From assembly GCF_901686465.1 (NCBI RefSeq), contig NZ_LR594487.1, forward strand, positions 1,299,650 to 1,363,649: a stretch of DNA of 64,000 nt, read 5' to 3'. The notes beneath the pieces are model-generated. The model searched no databases, was not told the DNA's origin, and was given only the letters and a program-made list of their open reading frames with translations. Origin of the DNA: Halorubrum sp. DM2. Lineage in GTDB: Archaea > Halobacteriota > Halobacteria > Halobacteriales > Haloferacaceae. A program made the position numbers and the translations under genes. Shown here piece by piece: positions 17,537 through 26,322 of the stretch (position 1 is the stretch's first letter; the number at the start of each line of letters is the position of its first letter).

Positions 17537-17877
17537 CAGATTCCACCCCACAGGCGCCCGTCTGCGATGTCGACGGTACGTGCTACTGCCCGCTCACAGG
17601 CGTTATCGACACCCTGAGTCGGAAATACGCGATACAGCTCGTCAGCATCATCGGGGCACACGACTCACTCCGATTCGCTGAGATCGAAGAGCACCTGCCG
17701 ACAGCGAGCACCTCGACAATCTCGAAGCGGCTCGACGAGTTCGAGGAAGCCGGACTGATCGACCGAACCCAGTACAACGAGATCCCGCCCCACGTCGAGT
17801 ATTCGCTGACCGAGAACGGGACCGAATTACGGACACGGCTCGAACCGCTCTTGGAGTGGGCTGCCTCGACCGAGTGA
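17533..17877 (+). CDS. HxlR-type winged-helix regulator, putative mercury/thiol sensor
   Basis: The 114-residue protein has the HxlR/MarR winged-helix pattern (LTGVIDTLSRKYAIQLVS, then TISKRLDEFEEAGLI and a wing ending in EYSLTENG). Three cysteines, Cys11, Cys17 and Cys19, lie just before the first helix, a common position for redox or metal sensing in this family. It is divergent from merA, so control of mercury resistance is the simplest reading. I chose ATG 17533; ATGs at 17506 and 17473 are in frame but fall within the promoter region and would translate the operator's direct repeat. Confidence 0.75.
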   Translation: MADSTPQAPVCDVDGTCYCPLTGVIDTLSRKYAIQLVSIIGAHDSLRFAEIEEHLPTASTSTISKRLDEFEEAGLIDRTQYNEIPPHVEYSLTENGTELRTRLEPLLEWAASTE

Positions 17878-17972
17878 TCGTGAGGCTCTCCGTCAGCCAT
17901 GGCTTCGGCCGTGCGATCAATTCACACTATCACTCGACAATTAAGTCGATCGTGCCGATATGTTCACGTATC

Positions 17973-18230
17973 GTGACAGACGAAACCACACTCTCGGGCC
18001 AGTCAGCGCCGGATGTACTCCGTGATCTCTCGCCCAGCGCGAAACTGATCGCGAAGACTCTCGAATACGAAGGTGAGGGCACGCAGTCGGATCTTGCCGA
18101 GTCGACGCTCCTTCCTTCGCGGACCGTTCGGTACGCGCTCGATCAGCTCGAGGAGGCCGAGATCGTCTCGTCGCGGATCTCCTTCGCCGACGCTCGAAAG
18201 CGGATCTACACGCTCGAACTGGAGAGTTGA
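17973..18230 (+). CDS. Small winged-helix (MarR-like) regulator
   Basis: An 85-residue protein that is almost only a winged-helix domain. Helix-turn-helix segments are SPSAKLIAKTLEYEG, TQSDLAESTLLPSRTVRYAL and a wing (SSRISFADARKRIYTL). GTG at 17973 is preferred because AT-rich CAATTAAGT lies about 30 bases upstream; the frame further 5' does not look coding. It may be an independent regulator; nothing in its neighbours tells which genes it controls. Confidence 0.7.
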   Translation: MTDETTLSGQSAPDVLRDLSPSAKLIAKTLEYEGEGTQSDLAESTLLPSRTVRYALDQLEEAEIVSSRISFADARKRIYTLELES

Positions 18231-18254
18231 CCGCCGTAGTCTCTCACTGACCTG

Positions 18255-18527
18255 TTATTTACAGTTCGTCTCGCAGTCGTAGGTCCTACTGTACACCCAG
18301 TACCCCTCGTCGCTCGGCGGCGTCAGCGTTGCGAGATCGAGCGAGACCCGCAGATCGGCCTCGGCGTCGTGCGTCTCGACGAACCGCCAGCTTCCGTCCG
18401 GATCGCGGACATCGACACGGTACTGCCACACGTCGACGCCTTGGTCGTTCACGTAGATCGCGTACGAGTCGGGTATTGCGTTACTACGCTCCGGAGCGGG
18501 GCTCGGTTGAGTGACGTTTTCGGCCAT
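18255..18527 (-). CDS. Small haloarchaeal protein of unknown function
   Basis: This 90-residue acidic protein has no motif I recognise. It contains a segment of likely beta strands (SYAIYVNDQGVDVWQYRVDV) and ends in YDCETNCK with two cysteines. The ATG at 18527 (MAENVTQP) is preferred; a longer frame to 18611 is less likely. It lies alone between a plus-strand HTH gene and the histidine kinase gene on the same strand. No function is proposed. Confidence 0.6.
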   Translation of the reverse strand: MAENVTQPSPAPERSNAIPDSYAIYVNDQGVDVWQYRVDVRDPDGSWRFVETHDAEADLRVSLDLATLTPPSDEGYWVYSRTYDCETNCK

Positions 18528-18680
18528 ACGCGACAGTAGTTCATCAAAAATTAATATGTACTGCGCGTCGTCGTCGGGCGGACACGCGTGAGATACATTT
18601 ATATTGTTCAAATTCCGCCGCCGCGATTCGCGATACCCGACGCGGCCCGACCGGCCCGAAGTGCCGCTCGAAGCGACGGC

Positions 18681-19775
18681 TCACTCGCTCGTCCGAACGC
18701 CGTCGACCTCGAACCGTGCCCCGCCGTCCGCCGACTCTTTGAGATCGATCTGCCACCCGTGTGCCTCTGCAATCTCGTCGACGATCGCCAGCCCGAACCC
18801 GGTCCCGTCTCCCGTTGTCGTGTGTCCCCATTCGAAGACGGTCTCTCGGTCCTCTGGTGGGACTCCCGTCCCGTCGTCCTCAACGTAAAATCCACGCTGT
18901 CCTTCCTCGTCGAGCGTGCCGACGCGGACCGTCACGTCCGAACCGCCGTGGTCGCGAGCGTTTTCGAAGAGGTTCACGAGCAGTTCGTGGAGCCGATCTC
19001 GGTCCGCTCGGAGCGTCGTCGTCGACTCGACGCCGAGAATCGCCGGGTCCATCTCGCAGTCGGCCCACACGTCTCGCGCGATCGTCGCCAGGTCGATTTC
19101 GGTCCGCTCGCCGACCAAATCGCCCTCGCGGGTGAGCCGAAGTAGGTCCGACAGCATCTCCTCCATGCGAGCGGCAGCGTCCTCGACGGCGTCGAAGTGT
19201 TCGGAGTCGCCCGTCTCGCGGGCGAGTTCCGCGTGACCCTGGATGATGGACAGCGGGTTCCGGAGATCGTGGGAGACGATGCCGGCGAATCGGTCGAGTC
19301 GTTCGACCTTCTCCTCGAGCCGCTGCCGGTTCCGGGCGCGACCGGAGATATCGCGGAGCATCGCGACCATCCGGGTGGGCCCGGCATCCGTCGCGGTCTC
19401 CCCTCTCGCAGGGTCCAGTGTCGCCCCGGAGATCTCCGTCGGGATTTCGTCCCCGCCCTTCGTCAGACACATCAGGTCGTCGGTGAAGCCGGATCCCTCC
19501 GCTCTGACCTGTGAGACGAACTCCTCCCGTACCCGATCGAAGTCATCCGGATGGATGTCTTCCGGGTTCATCGAGAGGAGCTCCTCCCGAGAGTATCCCA
19601 GTAGCTCACACGCCGTCGGATTGACATCGACGAACGACTCGGTCTCGAAGTCGACGACCATGACGGCGTCGTTGCTGTACTCGAAGACCTTCCGGTACCG
19701 TTCCTCGACGGGCGGTCGCCGGTCGTCCGCTGCCGACTCACGAGCGCCTCGGTCGTCGGCCGGTTCGTTACTCAT
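18681..19775 (-). CDS. PAS-domain sensor histidine kinase
   Basis: The 364-residue cytosolic protein has an N-terminal PAS domain (about residues 25-145, with NDAVMVVDFE and NPEDIHPDD), a HisKA dimerisation helix with the phospho-acceptor His169 in GIVSHDLRNPLS, and a C-terminal ATPase domain with N-box (ELLVNLFENARDHG), G1 (DDGTGVP) and G2 (GTGFGLAIV) motifs. It has no membrane segment, so it probably senses an internal signal such as redox state or light through the PAS pocket. No response regulator is nearby, as is common in haloarchaea, where targets are often unlinked. Confidence 0.9.
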   Translation of the reverse strand: MSNEPADDRGARESAADDRRPPVEERYRKVFEYSNDAVMVVDFETESFVDVNPTACELLGYSREELLSMNPEDIHPDDFDRVREEFVSQVRAEGSGFTDDLMCLTKGGDEIPTEISGATLDPARGETATDAGPTRMVAMLRDISGRARNRQRLEEKVERLDRFAGIVSHDLRNPLSIIQGHAELARETGDSEHFDAVEDAAARMEEMLSDLLRLTREGDLVGERTEIDLATIARDVWADCEMDPAILGVESTTTLRADRDRLHELLVNLFENARDHGGSDVTVRVGTLDEEGQRGFYVEDDGTGVPPEDRETVFEWGHTTTGDGTGFGLAIVDEIAEAHGWQIDLKESADGGARFEVDGVRTSE

Positions 19776-20000
19776 GTGTCAGGTCTCCCCCTGGAGCGCT
19801 CGGCCGGTCGTGGTCCTCCGAGCCGAACGACGAAGTGACCACCACCGGACGGTATAGCGACCGAGTTCGTTCTCTATCGATAAAATACCCGTCGGTCACT
19901 GTCGGCCCGTCTCCTCGACCGAGCGTCGTTCCCGGACGGCACGGTCCGCACCGGCTGACCACTCCGGAGCCCGGCTCGACCGATCCGCCGCGGCTCCGGC

Positions 20001-20147
20001 TCACTCCGGCTTCCGGGCGTCCTCGTCGACGAACTCTCCGCAGGTGAGACAGTACTCGCGCTCTTCTTTCAGTTCTGAGGGTTCAATTATCGCGAGCCGG
20101 CTCTCCGTCTCGTTACTACAGGTCGGGCATGTGGCGTCTCCGCTCAT
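20001..20147 (-). CDS. 48-residue zinc-ribbon microprotein
   Basis: A short gene starts with ATG at 20147 and ends with TGA at 20001. Its product has two CPxC-type knuckles, CPTC near the N terminus and CLTC near the C terminus, separated by about 25 residues with acidic and basic charges, the layout of a zinc ribbon. Codon use is normal for the region. Haloarchaea encode many such zinc-finger microproteins that tune regulation or enzyme complexes; its partner here is unknown. It is followed upstream by a second zinc microprotein on the same strand. Confidence 0.7.
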   Translation of the reverse strand: MSGDATCPTCSNETESRLAIIEPSELKEEREYCLTCGEFVDEDARKPE

Positions 20148-20169
20148 CGTTCGGTGCGTCGATCCTCCC

Positions 20170-20304
20170 TCACTCCTCGTCTCCGAACTTCTCCTCGTAC
20201 GCGTCGGGGTGGTTCTCTTTGGCGTGGTCTTTCAGCTCGTCGAGCGTGTCGAACGTCGCGCCGCAGTTACAGGCGTGAACGTCGCCCTCGTCATGGTCTG
20301 ACAT
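20170..20304 (-). CDS. 44-residue C2H2-like zinc-finger microprotein
   Basis: The product has a single finger: Cys-x-Cys in ACNCGATF, followed by a helix with [12 protein letters not shown] giving two histidines. Start ATG at 20304 (MSDHDEGDV) matches the beginning of acidic coding sequence. It sits 22 bases before the 48-residue zinc-ribbon gene on the same strand, so the two may be one transcript. Function unknown; DNA or protein binding is the usual role of the fold. Confidence 0.65.
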   Translation of the reverse strand: MSDHDEGDVHACNCGATFDTLDELKDHAKENHPDAYEEKFGDEE

Positions 20305-20407
20305 CGCATCTGATAATGTGCGGACCACGATTAAATACCCTCGGCGGAAGTGTGTCTCAACCGCGTTCCTGGGAAAGCTAATCACAGCTCCGGGGTCACG
20401 ACCGATT

Positions 20408-21214
20408 ATGTCTCAGAGATCACGCAACTCCGACGAACGGGTCGACCGGGGGGTACAGACCGATCGAGAGAGTCAGACCGAGTCGGACGGTCACGGTGAT
20501 CCGGACGACGACCCGCCCCTCTCGACGTTGACGACGGAGCACGCGAAGCTCCTGTCGGAGATCGGGACGGAACTGAGCGAGTCCGGCGACGCGATCGACT
20601 CGTTGTCTCGCGGCGCTGCGGAGGCAAACGCGTCCAGTTCCGACACGGCTTCGTTGGCAGAGACGGCTCGTGGGTCGGCCCGGGACGCGACCGACGACGT
20701 CGACGAGGCCCAAGTCGCGGCCGCCGCGGCCGAAAAGAAGCTGGAGGCGCTCCGTGAGACCGTCACGGAGATCGACGACATCGTCGAGATGTTGAACGAG
20801 ATCGCCGACCAGACGAACATGCTCGCGTTGAACGCCTCGATCGAGGCCGCCCGCGTGGGCGAGGCTGGCTCGGGCTTCGCCGTCGTCGCCGACGAGGTCA
20901 AGGACCTCGCCGAGCAGGCCCAAGAGCGGGCGACCGAGATCGAGGCGACCGTCGAGGAGGTCCGGTCGACCGCGGACGAGACGATAGATCAGATCGAGAC
21001 CGTCGATACGCGGACCGACACCGCGGCGGCGTCGATCACGGACGCCGTGGACGATCTCGACGGGATCGCCGAGAGTGCGGTACAGACCTCGGAGAACATC
21101 GACGATGTCGCCGAGACGACACAGTCGTACGCGGACGACCTCGACGGGATCGCCAGAGACGTGATCGACGCGATCAGTCAGGCGAACGAGATCGACGAGC
21201 GGACTGACGGGTAG
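20408..21214 (+). CDS. Cytosolic chemoreceptor-like signalling protein (MCP domain only)
   Basis: The 268-residue protein consists of an acidic N-terminal tail and a methyl-accepting chemotaxis signalling domain. The conserved hairpin tip [18 protein letters not shown], which contacts CheA/CheW, is intact, with long coiled-coil arms on both sides. There is no membrane segment, HAMP domain or sensor domain, whereas normal halobacterial transducers have 400-800 residues. It may be a minimal transducer reading signals through a partner or a shortened paralogue. ATG 20408 is chosen because the frame further upstream crosses the likely promoter of the divergent microprotein gene. Confidence 0.85.
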   Translation: MSQRSRNSDERVDRGVQTDRESQTESDGHGDPDDDPPLSTLTTEHAKLLSEIGTELSESGDAIDSLSRGAAEANASSSDTASLAETARGSARDATDDVDEAQVAAAAAEKKLEALRETVTEIDDIVEMLNEIADQTNMLALNASIEAARVGEAGSGFAVVADEVKDLAEQAQERATEIEATVEEVRSTADETIDQIETVDTRTDTAAASITDAVDDLDGIAESAVQTSENIDDVAETTQSYADDLDGIARDVIDAISQANEIDERTDG

Positions 21215-21300
21215 GTCGCGTGCGGTACGCACGTATCGACGGAACTCGTCCTAACGGATCCGCCGACTGCCGTCTCGGGATTCCGATTTTCCGTCCGTCG

Positions 21301-23355
21301 TCACTCGGACGTCCCGTCGGGCGCGAGCCCGAACGGTTCCCCGCGGACGTGGTTCTCGACGAGCAGGAGGTAGGTCGCCTGGCTCCACTGGAGGTTCGAG
21401 TTCCACCGGACCCGCCCGCTCCCGTCGACGCGCTCGGGCAGCAGGCCGGCGCTCGTCGTCCACTCGTGGGCGTCCTCGAACACGTGGTCGGCGACCGCGT
21501 CGGGGTCGTGTCCGCCGAGCCGGCGTGCGACGTCAGCGTACGCCTCACAGAGCGGCCACCCGCCGTCCTCGACGGTCCCGGTTGGGGTGTAGCGGTCGCC
21601 GGGATAGCGACCGAGACAGGGGGTATCGCCCGCGACCCACGCCTCGTCGTCGGTAGCGGCGAGGGTCGCGGCGACGGCGTCGCCCTCCGCGTCGACGACG
21701 TTCCACGGCCAGACGCTCATGAACGCGGCCGCGTCGGGCCGGGCGTCGGCCGGCGGGTCAGACGGAGTCTCCGGGCTGTCCGCGGTGACGAGTGCGTCCC
21801 CGTACGGCGTAGACTTGAAACAGTACTTCTCGAAGTTGCTCGCCCACACGGCCGCCCGCTCGCGGCACTCCTCCGCGAACGTATCGTCGCCGTGCGCGTC
21901 GGCGAGCTCGCCCATCGCGCGCAGTCCCGCGATCGCCGCGGCCGTGCCCTCGGTGCTGTGACCCCAGATCTCCTCCCACGGATCCTGGTGTTTCTTCGGG
22001 AAGCCGTAGCCGTTGTCGTACGAGAGCAGGAACTCGGCCGCCCGTCGCGACATGTCGTAGTGCTCGTCCAGCAGGTCGTCGTCGCCGGTCTCCCGCCAGA
22101 CCAACCAGTGGGCGTATATCGGCCCGCCGACCTGGTCCAACTGGAGCGCCCGCCAATGTGGCTCCCCGGTGACGAAGTAGTTCTGCCACCACGTCCCGTG
22201 CCGGTCGATCCCGCGGTCGTCGACGATGTCGCCGGTGATCTGGTTCTCGTCGAACCACCGGAGCGCGAGCCGCGCCTCACGTTCGGCTCCCGCCGCGATC
22301 AGCGCCTGCGTGATGATCACTTGGTCGCGCGGCCAAATGAACTTGTACGTCATGTCGCTCGGCTTGAACGCGCCCGCGATGACGCCGCAGCAGCCGTCCT
22401 GCGCGCACTTCATCGCCGTCAGCGACCGCTCGTATACGTCGTTGACTGCGGGGTCGTCGGTCGGGCCGTCCGAGACCGTCTCGTGCCACTCCTCCCACGC
22501 CGTCGCGAACGACTCTCGCTCCGACTCGTACCCCCGGTCGAGGAGTTCCAGCGCGTGTTCGACCGCTGAATCTTCGCCGTAGCCGAAGCCGACAGCCGTG
22601 AGCCACGACGCCGCGTCGGTCTCGCCGATGTACAGCCCGACGCCCACGTCGAGGTTCCCCTCGGCCCGTTCGTTGTCGTCGACGAACCCGTCGTTCCCCT
22701 CGTAGATGTCCGCCCACGCGCTCCGGTCCGGTCCGGCCGCGACGCCGGTATGACCGATCCGTCGGCCGTCGAATCTCCGGCCCCCGTCGCGCTCCTGCGC
22801 GAGCGCCAGCCACCGGTCGCCGTCGGTCGCGACGATCAGCTCCGCGCCGTCCCGCTCCGTGAGGAACGCCTCTTGGACCGCGTTGGGGTCCTCGTGGTCG
22901 TGCCCGTGAATGCCGAGGTCGGCGACGGTGTAGAAGGTCCGCTCCGCGACCGTCTCAAATTCCGCGTCGGTTCGGATCAGGAGGCCGCAGGTGTCGACGC
23001 TCCCGACCACCCGCTGGGTGAGGGTCCCCGTCGACCCCGGCTCCTCGAAGCGGTTCTCGAGGGTTATCTCCGGGACGCGGCTCGACGCGTACGACACATC
23101 GCCCTCGACGACGTCGTCTCTGGCGTCCAAGGTGTGTCTCTCGTCGGCGTTCCACGCGAGCGTGTGGAGGTCGTAGAACAGTTCGATGTCCGACCGGAAC
23201 GCCGACGTCTCCTCAATGATCGCCCCGTGACGGCCGCGTTCGGGGTCGTCGTAGCTGTTCGCCGTCAACAGGACGTTCGCGCCCTCCTCGCGCGGCGCGC
23301 TGAGGATCGCGTCCTTGTCGCTCGGGACCGACGGCGCGTTGGATTCGACTGGCAT
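21301..23355 (-). CDS. Glycoside hydrolase family 15 (glucoamylase-like)
   Basis: The 684-residue protein has the GH15 layout: an N-terminal beta-sandwich (about residues 1-280) and an (alpha/alpha)6 barrel with WPRDQ, the acid-containing DPWEEIWGHS segment and a C-terminal WSQATY segment near the expected base. GH15 enzymes remove glucose from alpha-linked glucans such as starch, glycogen or trehalose. No signal peptide is present, so it is likely cytosolic and acts on internal glycogen or oligosaccharides. ATG 23355 (MPVESNAP) is preferred over an arginine-rich extension to 23421. It is transcribed away from the thioredoxin gene. Confidence 0.9.
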   Translation of the reverse strand: MPVESNAPSVPSDKDAILSAPREEGANVLLTANSYDDPERGRHGAIIEETSAFRSDIELFYDLHTLAWNADERHTLDARDDVVEGDVSYASSRVPEITLENRFEEPGSTGTLTQRVVGSVDTCGLLIRTDAEFETVAERTFYTVADLGIHGHDHEDPNAVQEAFLTERDGAELIVATDGDRWLALAQERDGGRRFDGRRIGHTGVAAGPDRSAWADIYEGNDGFVDDNERAEGNLDVGVGLYIGETDAASWLTAVGFGYGEDSAVEHALELLDRGYESERESFATAWEEWHETVSDGPTDDPAVNDVYERSLTAMKCAQDGCCGVIAGAFKPSDMTYKFIWPRDQVIITQALIAAGAEREARLALRWFDENQITGDIVDDRGIDRHGTWWQNYFVTGEPHWRALQLDQVGGPIYAHWLVWRETGDDDLLDEHYDMSRRAAEFLLSYDNGYGFPKKHQDPWEEIWGHSTEGTAAAIAGLRAMGELADAHGDDTFAEECRERAAVWASNFEKYCFKSTPYGDALVTADSPETPSDPPADARPDAAAFMSVWPWNVVDAEGDAVAATLAATDDEAWVAGDTPCLGRYPGDRYTPTGTVEDGGWPLCEAYADVARRLGGHDPDAVADHVFEDAHEWTTSAGLLPERVDGSGRVRWNSNLQWSQATYLLLVENHVRGEPFGLAPDGTSE

Positions 23356-23458
23356 GGTCGATAGACGACGAACGAGTGGATAAAGACGTGGCGAGCGTGT
23401 ATCTGCGTTACCATTCGGCACGGAGAGACGAGTTCGATTCGTCGCTCGGTGACCCGTC

Positions 23459-23473
23459 GGTAACCCGCTTACC
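23459..23473. promoter_or_regulatory. GGTAAC-N3-CTTACC inverted repeat upstream of thioredoxin
   Basis: GGTAACCCGCTTACC is an inverted repeat with one mismatch, about 40 bases before the thioredoxin start. The same half-sites occur before the TusA operon (51340-51362) and the DUF6789/TauE operon (58945-59032), which suggests a shared regulator for thiol and sulfur genes. Confidence 0.4.
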
Positions 23474-23513
23474 GTCCGGTTCGGGAAGGGATATCCCTCC
23501 GCGCGGCGTATTT

Positions 23514-23864
23514 ATGACTATGTCATCCGACACGGCTTCCGGTAACGGCGCACAGGCGGGCGGGATCGTCGACGTGGAGAGCGCGGAGTCGTTCCGCGAG
23601 ACCGTCGCGAACAACGAACAGGTCGTCGTCGACTACTTCGCGGACTGGTGTGGCCCCTGTAAGCAGCAGACGCCTATCCTCGAAGAGCTGGCGGGCACAA
23701 TCGACGCCCCGGTGCTCGGCGTCGACACCGACGAGCACAACGACCTCGCCGCGGAGGCGGGCGTCCGATCGATCCCCACGGTCGCGATCTACCGCGACGG
23801 CGAGGAGGTCGAGCGGTTCGTCGGCGTGACGGGCGCCGACGAGATTCGGGCCGCACTGAACTAA
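23514..23864 (+). CDS. Thioredoxin
   Basis: The 116-residue protein is a canonical thioredoxin with the active site WCGPCK (Cys46, Cys49), a preceding DYFAD strand, and the cis-proline loop RSIPTVAIY. It reduces disulfides in target enzymes and peroxiredoxins. ATGs at 23514 and 23520 are both possible; either keeps the whole fold after a short Gly/Ser-rich tail. A class I flavin disulfide reductase gene lies 230 bases downstream on the same strand and could be its reductase. Two peroxiredoxin genes at the right of the window are possible clients. Confidence 0.92.
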   Translation: MTMSSDTASGNGAQAGGIVDVESAESFRETVANNEQVVVDYFADWCGPCKQQTPILEELAGTIDAPVLGVDTDEHNDLAAEAGVRSIPTVAIYRDGEEVERFVGVTGADEIRAALN

Positions 23865-24094
23865 CGAGTTCAGCGTACTCTGACCAGCCGTCCCGATCTG
23901 ACTCCCGACAGGCGGCGATCTTTCGACGTGGTTCGGCGACGTCGAGTCCGTCTGACGTCGGCGACCTCGCGATCGAGTGTGCGCCGATGTCGCACGCCGC
24001 TGTGATACGAGGCTCAGGTCAAACGAGCGCCACGCCCATCGCATTCCCTTCTGGTCGCGGAATCATTAAGAGATGGCGACCGACATCGGATAGC

Positions 24095-25501
24095 ATGCCT
24101 ACACACGTGGCGGTCGTCGGTGCATACGGAAGTGCGGGCGCCGCCGTGGCCGAGCGGCTCGCGGACGACCCGGACATTACATTGACACTTATCGACGACG
24201 GCGAGCCGGGCGGCGGCCTCTGTATCCTCCGTGGCTGTATGCCCTCAAAGGAGGTTCTCTCCGCCGCTGAGCATCGGTTCGCCGCCCGTCACGACGACCG
24301 ACTCACGGGAGCGGTACCAGACGTCGACCTCGAGGCCGTCGTCGGCCGCAAGGACGAACACACGTCGAACTTCGCGGCGCATCGCCGCGCCGCGGTCGAA
24401 GGACTCACCGAACGCGACGGCGTCAGCTTCGTTCACGACACCGCGCGGTTCGTCGACGACGGGAAACTCGCCGTCGGAGAGCGGACGATCGATCCGGATT
24501 ACGTGGTGATCGCCACCGGCTCGACGACGAATCTCCCGTCGCTTCCCGGGATCGACGACGTCGAGGTACTGACGAGCGCGGACGTCCTCGACGCCACGTC
24601 GTTCGGCGACTCCGGCGTCGTCATGGGGTTCGGTTACGTCGGCATGGAACTCGTGCCCTACCTCAGCGAGGCCGTGGGGATGGACCTGACTGTGATTGAA
24701 CACGACGCGCGACCGCTCGACGAGGCGGACGCCCCGTTCGGCGACGCGCTCCTCGAGTATTACCGGGACGCCTTCGACATCGACGTGCTCACGCGGACCG
24801 ACGAGCAACAGGTCGAACCCACCGACGCGGGCGGCGTCAGGCTTCACGTCACGCGTGACGGCGTCGAAGAGACGATCGAGGCCGACCAGCTGTTCGCGTT
24901 CACCGGTCGTCGCCCGACGCTCGATCGGCTGGGGCTCGACGAAACGGCCCTCGACCCCGGTCCGGGGTGGGTCGAGGCGACGATGCAGGCCCGCGACGAC
25001 GACCGAGTCTTCGTCGCGGGCGACGCCAACGGCAAGGAGCCGATCCTCCACGTCGCGAAAGAGCAGGGGTTCGTCACCGCGGCAAACGTTCGAAACCACC
25101 GCGACGGGGAGCCACTCGAGGAGTACACCAACGTTCATCACCACGTGGTGTTTTCGGGACTGGGCGTCCTGCCGTTCGCTCGGGTCGGCCACTCGGCGGC
25201 CTCGGCCGAGGCGGCGGACCTCGATCACTTGGTCGTCACCCGCGACGCGTCGAGTGACGGCGTGTTCAAGACCAAGAACGTCCCGGAGGGTCTCGCCCGG
25301 CTCGTCGTCGGTACCGACGGGACCGTCCTCGGCTATCAGGGCCTCCACTACCATGCCGACGCGATGGCGAAAACGATGCAAGTGATCGTCGAAATGGGAC
25401 TGGACGTGCGGGAGGTCCCCGACCGAGCGTATCACCCGACGACGCCCGAGATACTCGACGGACTGTTCCGGGACGCGGTGGCGGCGCTCTCGGAGGAGTG
25501 A
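24095..25501 (+). CDS. Class I flavin disulfide reductase, atypical FAD motif
   Basis: This 468-residue protein resembles lipoamide dehydrogenase and glutathione reductase: redox Cys43/Cys48 in GLCILRGCMPSK, NAD-binding VVMGFGYVGMELVPY, FAD-closing FVAGDANG and a C-terminal dimerisation domain with HPTTPE in place of the usual HPT(L/F)SE. The N-terminal FAD motif is VVGAYGSAG, lacking the standard GxGxxG spacing. The substrate disulfide is unknown. Its place behind thioredoxin suggests a thioredoxin or low-molecular-weight thiol reductase role, but haloarchaeal thioredoxin reductases are normally smaller class II enzymes, so this is inferred. ATG 24095 begins right at the Rossmann fold. Confidence 0.8.
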   Translation: MPTHVAVVGAYGSAGAAVAERLADDPDITLTLIDDGEPGGGLCILRGCMPSKEVLSAAEHRFAARHDDRLTGAVPDVDLEAVVGRKDEHTSNFAAHRRAAVEGLTERDGVSFVHDTARFVDDGKLAVGERTIDPDYVVIATGSTTNLPSLPGIDDVEVLTSADVLDATSFGDSGVVMGFGYVGMELVPYLSEAVGMDLTVIEHDARPLDEADAPFGDALLEYYRDAFDIDVLTRTDEQQVEPTDAGGVRLHVTRDGVEETIEADQLFAFTGRRPTLDRLGLDETALDPGPGWVEATMQARDDDRVFVAGDANGKEPILHVAKEQGFVTAANVRNHRDGEPLEEYTNVHHHVVFSGLGVLPFARVGHSAASAEAADLDHLVVTRDASSDGVFKTKNVPEGLARLVVGTDGTVLGYQGLHYHADAMAKTMQVIVEMGLDVREVPDRAYHPTTPEILDGLFRDAVAALSEE

Positions 25502-25576
25502 ATCGAGCCGTTTCGCCGCCGTTATTCCACGATTCCGCGGAAAAATAATAACTCACCGTCACTTAGTTACGGTGTG

Positions 25577-25687
25577 ATGACGAACGACACATCGGACGAA
25601 CCGCACGTCTGTGAGATCTGTGACGAACCGTTCGAGACCGAGTCCGAACTGACGCGTCACGTCCGTGACGTCGGTATCGTCGACTGA
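25577..25687 (+). CDS. 36-residue C2H2-like zinc-finger microprotein
   Basis: A tiny gene from ATG 25577 to TGA 25685-25687 with normal codon use. The product contains CEICDEPF followed by SELTRHVRD, a C2H2-type finger in which the last histidine is missing from the normal place. An inverted repeat CACCGT-N9-ACGGTG (25553-25573) overlaps the region just upstream of the start. Function unknown; the convergent cupin gene also ends in a zinc ribbon. Confidence 0.6.
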   Translation: MTNDTSDEPHVCEICDEPFETESELTRHVRDVGIVD

Positions 25688-25727
25688 GCGAGGCTCTTCA
25701 GTCGGCCGCGACGGCGTCGACATCGGT

Positions 25728-26249
25728 TCAGGGCACCTCCCCGTCCATCGAGCCCTCGTACCACCGTCCGGTCTTGACCCCGCACTCGACGCACTCCGCG
25801 ACGATGGCGTCCTGTCCGTCCTCATCTCCTTCTCTGTCCACGTCCGGGACGGTGCGCAGGTCCGCCTCCGTCTCCGCGTCGCAGTCCGGACAGTACCGGA
25901 GTTTGATCTGTGTCCCGTACTCCAGCGGCGCGCCGATAGCGAGCGCCCGAACGGGCTCGTCGCCGCGGTTCCACCCGCGCTGGAACTCGTTGCGGCCGAA
26001 CCGAACGATCTCGTTCGGTCCCACCTCAACCGGTCCGTCCGCCGTCTCGAACGTCGCAGTACCCGAGACGACGTAGAACGCCTCCTCCTGAACCTCGTGG
26101 CTGTGATACGCGAACGCGAAGCTGTCGCCCGGCTCCAGCTCGTAGTAGTTGATCGCCATGTCCGTCAGCCCGAGCGCGTCGGTGAGGTGTCGCATCACCG
26201 CGGCCGGCTGGATCGAGTTCTCGACGTCGTCGACGCTGACGCGTTTCAT
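25728..26249 (-). CDS. Cupin-domain protein with C-terminal zinc ribbon
   Basis: The 173-residue protein starts with a single cupin barrel: metal-binding motif one is AYHSHEVQEEAFYVVSG, motif two is FGRNEFQRGWNRG. After a linker come two CxxC knuckles (CPDC and CVEC) forming a zinc ribbon. Cupins of this kind are small-molecule-binding or isomerase-like proteins; the first motif has the His-x-His and Glu needed for a metal site. It begins 73 bases downstream of the Rieske-glutamate-synthase gene on the same strand, so it may be co-transcribed. The ligand is unknown. Confidence 0.75.
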   Translation of the reverse strand: MKRVSVDDVENSIQPAAVMRHLTDALGLTDMAINYYELEPGDSFAFAYHSHEVQEEAFYVVSGTATFETADGPVEVGPNEIVRFGRNEFQRGWNRGDEPVRALAIGAPLEYGTQIKLRYCPDCDAETEADLRTVPDVDREGDEDGQDAIVAECVECGVKTGRWYEGSMDGEVP

Positions 26250-26322
26250 GATCGGTCGTCTGCGGCGAGGGACATAAATTGTCTCGCGCCGGCGGCCGCC
26301 CCGCCCGCTCCGTCTTGGCCAG

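Noticed and set aside
21220-22569. 449-codon plus-strand frame opposite the glucoamylase
   Set aside because: Arg/Val/Leu-rich shadow of the GH15 gene, no recognisable domain.
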